Under the pieces are notes generated by a model that worked only from the letters and a program-made list of their open reading frames with translations, had not been told where the DNA came from and ran no database searches. DNA of 19,328 nucleotides from Treponema sp. GTDB taxonomy: Bacteria; Spirochaetota; Spirochaetia; Treponematales; Breznakiellaceae. The translations under genes and the position numbers were made by a program. This document shows positions 16,013-19,328 of the stretch, in pieces (the stretch's first letter is position 1; each line of letters opens with the position of its first letter). The stretch covers positions 1 to 19,328 of the forward strand of contig JAIRUO010000068.1 of NCBI GenBank assembly GCA_031254385.1, read 5' to 3'.

Positions 16013-19000
16013 CTACTTAAACGTAACCATTACCGTCTTGATTTCAAAAGCCCTAAAGCTCAGGGGCAGATCACTGCCAGAGTAGCGCAAGGGTTTTGGG
16101 TTGCCTTCCTGCAGGTCCGTAACAAGGGCCTGGGCTATGCCCTTGTTAAAATGGAGCTCGGTTTTAGTTCTGCCGCCCAGACTCTCATACAGCCTGATTA
16201 CGATGGTCTTCTTCTTGCTGGCTTCCGGGCCTTTTATGGTTTCCGCAATGACAGCATCGCCGTCAAGGCTAAAGAGAGAATATTCAGGTTTGCCTTTTGT
16301 TGCGGCGGCTGGCTTCTGGCTTATTTCCAGCGCAGGGCCTTCATTCAACTCATAACCCTTGCGTATAACGCCGGAACTGCCAAAGGGCCCGTTAAAGGGA
16401 ACCAGCGAATAAGTAAAGCGCTGTTCGCCTATATCAGCTTCTTCGTCTGGCGCAGTTGGGGAACGGAGCAGGGTCAGCCTCATGCTTCCGCCTGATACAT
16501 CATGGCCGTACTTGCAGTCATTAAGCAGTGCGAGTCCTCCTCCTTCTTCTTCCATGGAAATCCATTTATGCGCACAGACTTCAAACTTGGCGCGGTCTTG
16601 CAACAGGTTCTTATGGGTGTTCCGAAGCAGATGACCGTACTGAACTTCGCAGCGTACCTGGGCTGCGTCAAAGGCAGTATCAAATCCAACTTTTAAAAGC
16701 TGATGTTTTTCTTTCCAGTCAACCTTTGTAACAAAATCGATGCGTCTATCCGCAGCATAAAAGATTAGGTCCTGAACCAGAGTTGATTTTTCCGCGATGG
16801 CGTATTTGCGCCGGAGTATAAAACAGACCTGGCCGTCGCCTGCAAGTTCCGAGGAAAGGAGCCTTACTTCTTCTTTAAGGTATTTGGTCCAGTCCGAGTC
16901 TATATCCCAAGCTGCCCAAGCTACGGGCAGATCCTGGGCGCTCACAAAATTATTAAAACTGCCGCCCGGAGCAACAAGCTCCCGTTTGGCCTTTCTGTCC
17001 ATCAAACTGGAAATCCTGCCGGCTTTGTCAAACTTTATTTTATAGAACGGCGTTTTTAGGGATTTGTTCTTCTCATAGACAAAGGGAGAAGCCTTGTCAA
17101 AGCCTTCCACAGACCCGGCTTCTTTTGCGCTTAAAGCGCTAAAACGGGACCAGCCCAGACTGGGAAGCCGGGGAGCAAAAACCGCGGTTTCTTTTCCGTC
17201 CAGGTCTTTGTAATACTGAACGGGATAAATACCCGTGGGGGTCTTCTGACTCCTTTTGAGTGGGGATGCGGCAATACCGCCTGCCGCTTTTAGGGCGCCG
17301 GCTTTTTCAAATGACGAAGCTTCTACAAACACCGGATCGCTGCGTTCCCAGGAAAGGGAATTGAACGCCACAATACCGCCGCCAATTTCAGAGGCAGCCT
17401 TTTTCCGTACCGAAGAAGAAATTGCCGCTGCCGCTACCGCAACTTCTTTATGGCTTAAGTCCGCTTCATCATAAACCCTTTTAATAGAAGAACCTGGAAT
17501 AATATCGTGAAATTGCAGGGTAAGGAGGGTCTTCCAGTTCTTTAGGAGGATATCCTTTGGATATTGAGCCCAGCCTTCAAGACTGGCAACCGCGCTTAGC
17601 CATTCGGCATTGCGTAGGGCAAATTCATTCTTGCGGTTATTACGTTTGGTTTTTGCCTGGGTAGTGTAGGTACCCCGATGAAGTTCCAGGTAAAGCTCTC
17701 CCCGCCATTCCGGCCATTGCGTTTCTTTGCCGAATATTTTATCCAGGGCTTCGCTTACCTTGCGCCATGACGCTTTTGGTGCGCCTTCGAGGTTTTCCAG
17801 GCGGCGGGCCATTTCCAGGTCTCCACGGGCTGTTCCGCCGCCGCCATCGCCTTCGCCTATGGGTTTGATAGAACCTGACTGAAGTTCCTTATGCTGAATT
17901 TTATTCCAGGCTTCAATAAGGTCTGCTGGAAGCACCCGACCATTATAACCAGTTCTCCATGAGGTAATAAAATGTGTTTTTACAGCGCTGCCGTCCAGCC
18001 CTTTCCAGATAAAAGTATCGTAGGGGAAGCGGGTAGTATCGTTCCAGTTAATCTTGCTGGTAACAAAATACTTGATCCCGCAGCCCGCTAGAATCTGGGG
18101 CAGGGCAGCGGCGTAACCGAACACATCGGGAAGCCAGAGTGTATCGCTTTCATAATTCAGCATTTCTCTTGTGGCCTGCTTGCCTACAAGGAACTGCCTT
18201 ACCAGGGACTCGCCGCCAGTTATATTGCAGTCTGCCTCCACCCACATGCCGCCGTTAGGCTCCCAATTTCCTTTTTTGTAGGCCTCTTTTACAGCCTCAA
18301 ATATTTCAGGGTAATTTTCTTTTATCCCTTCCAGTTGCGCTGGCTGTGACTGTATAAAAACAAACTCTGGGTATTCTTCTGCCAGGCGGGCCATGTTGAT
18401 AAAGGTACGGGCCACCTTGCGCTCGGTTTCGCCTATGTGCCAGAGCCAGGCATGGTCAATGTGGGCATGCCCTATTAGGGGCATCTCAGGAGCCGTGGAC
18501 CCGTTTTTGGCCTTTAGCAGAGGCGCTATGCGTTTTCGCGCTTCTGCGGCTTGCTTTTCCAGGGCTGCGCCGGAAGAAGAAAAAGGTATTTCCATAAGCG
18601 CTTCGTAAAGGCCCCTGATTATCCTGGCCTTGCGCAGTGAATTCTCATCCAAATTTTTTGCCAGTTCAAAAAGGCAATGTACATCATAGTAAAGACCGTA
18701 GATGGACTCCACCCGCTCTACCAGAGTACCGCCCACAAAGGTATTGGGATAATCGTTAAGGTGGCGGCCCAGGGTAAGAATTACCTTGCGGTCATCGAAA
18801 GGATGGCTGCCGGGGTAATAATGGCCGCAGTAAGATTCAATATGTAGGGTATGGCTTTTGCCATCCGCTTTTAGTTTGATTTTCTTATGCCCCAGATTAA
18901 AAGCCCCAACAGGTTTTTCGTCAATAAAAACAAGGGAATCTGTGTTTGGGATGACCTTAAGGTAGAGAGGGGCGCTACTCTTTGACGGGACCGAAAATTT

Positions 19001-19204
19001 AGACCGAAACCAGGCGCAGTGCCAGGGCTTGCCGTATTGATACGGGCTAGGTATCTTCTTCCATGAAGCTTGAGCCGGCGGCTTGCGGAAAGCCTTGTCG
19101 GTTTCAAAAAACTCAAATTCCAGAGCCGACAGTTCCTTGTAACGGTTCGGTTTCAAAAAACGAAGGTATTGAACAATGCGTTGTTCTGCCTTGGGAATTA
19201 ACAT
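16013..19204 (-). CDS. GH38 alpha-mannosidase, cytoplasmic
   Basis: This is a glycoside hydrolase family 38 enzyme that releases alpha-linked mannose with retention of configuration, using a zinc ion. Counting from the chosen start (1063 aa), the GH38 metal site HAHIDHAWLW begins at 246 (H246, H248, D250). The nucleophile motif LWLPDVFGY is at about 356-364, with D360 the nucleophile. WVEADCNITGGESL (about 321-334) and EGDGGGGTARGD are also typical. The N-terminal 220 residues are a beta-rich accessory domain, and the second half is the GH38 beta-sandwich. The ATG at 19204 is chosen over the open frame that reaches 19234 because AAGGAG lies nine bases upstream of 19204. There is no signal peptide, so it acts on imported oligosaccharides. 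It leads the operon with the HD-GYP regulator and hybrid kinase. The natural substrate (alpha-mannan, N-glycan or other) is not evident. Confidence 0.94.
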   Translation of the reverse strand: MLIPKAEQRIVQYLRFLKPNRYKELSALEFEFFETDKAFRKPPAQASWKKIPSPYQYGKPWHCAWFRSKFSVPSKSSAPLYLKVIPNTDSLVFIDEKPVGAFNLGHKKIKLKADGKSHTLHIESYCGHYYPGSHPFDDRKVILTLGRHLNDYPNTFVGGTLVERVESIYGLYYDVHCLFELAKNLDENSLRKARIIRGLYEALMEIPFSSSGAALEKQAAEARKRIAPLLKAKNGSTAPEMPLIGHAHIDHAWLWHIGETERKVARTFINMARLAEEYPEFVFIQSQPAQLEGIKENYPEIFEAVKEAYKKGNWEPNGGMWVEADCNITGGESLVRQFLVGKQATREMLNYESDTLWLPDVFGYAAALPQILAGCGIKYFVTSKINWNDTTRFPYDTFIWKGLDGSAVKTHFITSWRTGYNGRVLPADLIEAWNKIQHKELQSGSIKPIGEGDGGGGTARGDLEMARRLENLEGAPKASWRKVSEALDKIFGKETQWPEWRGELYLELHRGTYTTQAKTKRNNRKNEFALRNAEWLSAVASLEGWAQYPKDILLKNWKTLLTLQFHDIIPGSSIKRVYDEADLSHKEVAVAAAAISSSVRKKAASEIGGGIVAFNSLSWERSDPVFVEASSFEKAGALKAAGGIAASPLKRSQKTPTGIYPVQYYKDLDGKETAVFAPRLPSLGWSRFSALSAKEAGSVEGFDKASPFVYEKNKSLKTPFYKIKFDKAGRISSLMDRKAKRELVAPGGSFNNFVSAQDLPVAWAAWDIDSDWTKYLKEEVRLLSSELAGDGQVCFILRRKYAIAEKSTLVQDLIFYAADRRIDFVTKVDWKEKHQLLKVGFDTAFDAAQVRCEVQYGHLLRNTHKNLLQDRAKFEVCAHKWISMEEEGGGLALLNDCKYGHDVSGGSMRLTLLRSPTAPDEEADIGEQRFTYSLVPFNGPFGSSGVIRKGYELNEGPALEISQKPAAATKGKPEYSLFSLDGDAVIAETIKGPEASKKKTIVIRLYESLGGRTKTELHFNKGIAQALVTDLQEGNPKPLRYSGSDLPLSFRAFEIKTVMVTFK

Positions 19205-19241
19205 GTATCCATACTCCTTAAATTGTGCATACAAAAATTTC

Positions 19242-19247
19242 AGTATA
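19242..19247 (-). promoter_or_regulatory. Probable -10 box for the mannosidase operon
   Basis: On the minus strand TATACT at 19242-19247 lies 37 bp before the mannosidase ATG. This gives a leader of about 30 bases that contains the AAGGAG ribosome binding site. The -35 partner 17 bp away (ATATCA) is poor, so the call is tentative. Confidence 0.4.
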
Positions 19248-19264
19248 CAGTTTTTAGTTTTTCA

Positions 19265-19273
19265 TGATATATT
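19265..19273 (+). promoter_or_regulatory. Extended -10 promoter for the rightmost MBL gene
   Basis: TGATATATT (TGn plus TATATT at 19268-19273) is an extended -10 box that ends eight bases before the ATG at 19282. It has the same layout as the hsdM promoter. Predicted transcription starts near 19279-19282, which leaves at most a three-base leader. No ribosome binding site is visible. Confidence 0.5.
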
Positions 19274-19281
19274 AAATCACG

Positions 19282-19328
19282 ATGAATATCAACTTTTATT
19301 CGCTCGGCGGCGCCGAGGAAGTAACAGG
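19282..19328 (+). CDS. MBL-fold (beta-CASP type) metallohydrolase, partial N-terminus
   Basis: Only 15 complete codons are visible, reading MNINFYSLGGAEEVT and then a partial glycine codon. The LGGAxEVTG pattern at the start is typical of MBL-fold RNA-processing or RNA-specificity (beta-CASP) proteins. Their first strand and turn precede the metal-binding HxHxDH motif, which lies outside the window here. An in-frame TAA at 19273-19275 fixes the start at 19282. The family call is based on a short stretch and could be wrong in detail. Confidence 0.6.
   Translation, partial: MNINFYSLGGAEEVT

Noticed and set aside
19205..19234. Ten extra residues at the N-terminus of the mannosidase
   Set aside because: The extension is encoded by the leader containing AAGGAG, which is well placed for the ATG at 19204 and not for the one at 19234.
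1..19328. CRISPR arrays, tRNA or rRNA genes, insertion sequences, att sites
   Set aside because: None was seen by eye: no regularly spaced repeats, no cloverleaf-like sequence, no transposase or integrase motif. Gene-free gaps are all under 100 bp.

Overview
The window looks like bacterial chromosome of moderate G+C, about 50% in the flanking genes by hand-sampled lines. A defence island lies next to an ordinary carbohydrate and signalling operon. The gene complement and style (GH38 mannosidase, dCache hybrid kinase, HD-GYP regulator, MBL/beta-CASP protein starting MNINFYSLGG) suggest a spirochaete of the Treponema type. This is an impression from family resemblance, not a proof.

Region 1 (1-2257, minus strand) is the start of a type I Wadjet anti-plasmid operon, jetA-jetB-jetC. 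The genes overlap, and jetC runs off the left edge just after its Walker A motif. A 99-bp divergent intergenic region (2258-2356) holds back-to-back promoters for Wadjet and for a type I restriction-modification operon on the plus strand.

Region 2 (2357-11850, plus strand) is that operon, in the order hsdM, a half-size hsdS, a 1086-aa PD-(D/E)XK nuclease plus helical-repeat protein, a possible 36-codon gene, a Phd/YefM antitoxin, a RelE/ParE toxin, and hsdR. Every junction is an overlap, an abutment or a gap of at most 16 bp, so the nuclease and the toxin-antitoxin pair are built into the operon. The large nuclease gene is strikingly AT-rich compared with hsdM and hsdR, which suggests separate acquisition. 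It is the best candidate here for an under-described defence component.

Region 3 (11876-19204, minus strand) is a three-gene operon transcribed toward the island: cytoplasmic GH38 alpha-mannosidase, REC-HD-GYP response regulator, and membrane hybrid histidine kinase with dCache, HAMP, HisKA, HATPase, REC and HPt modules. It forms a plausible phosphorelay that ends in cyclic-di-GMP turnover and is co-transcribed with a glycan-degrading enzyme. At the right edge a divergent MBL-fold gene begins at 19282.

A cross-cutting observation is that jetA, hsdM and the MBL gene, all first genes of their transcripts, have a -10 box ending 6 to 8 bp before a start codon that is fixed by an upstream in-frame stop. 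None has a Shine-Dalgarno sequence. All three look leaderless, whereas nearly all the internal genes have clear ribosome binding sites.
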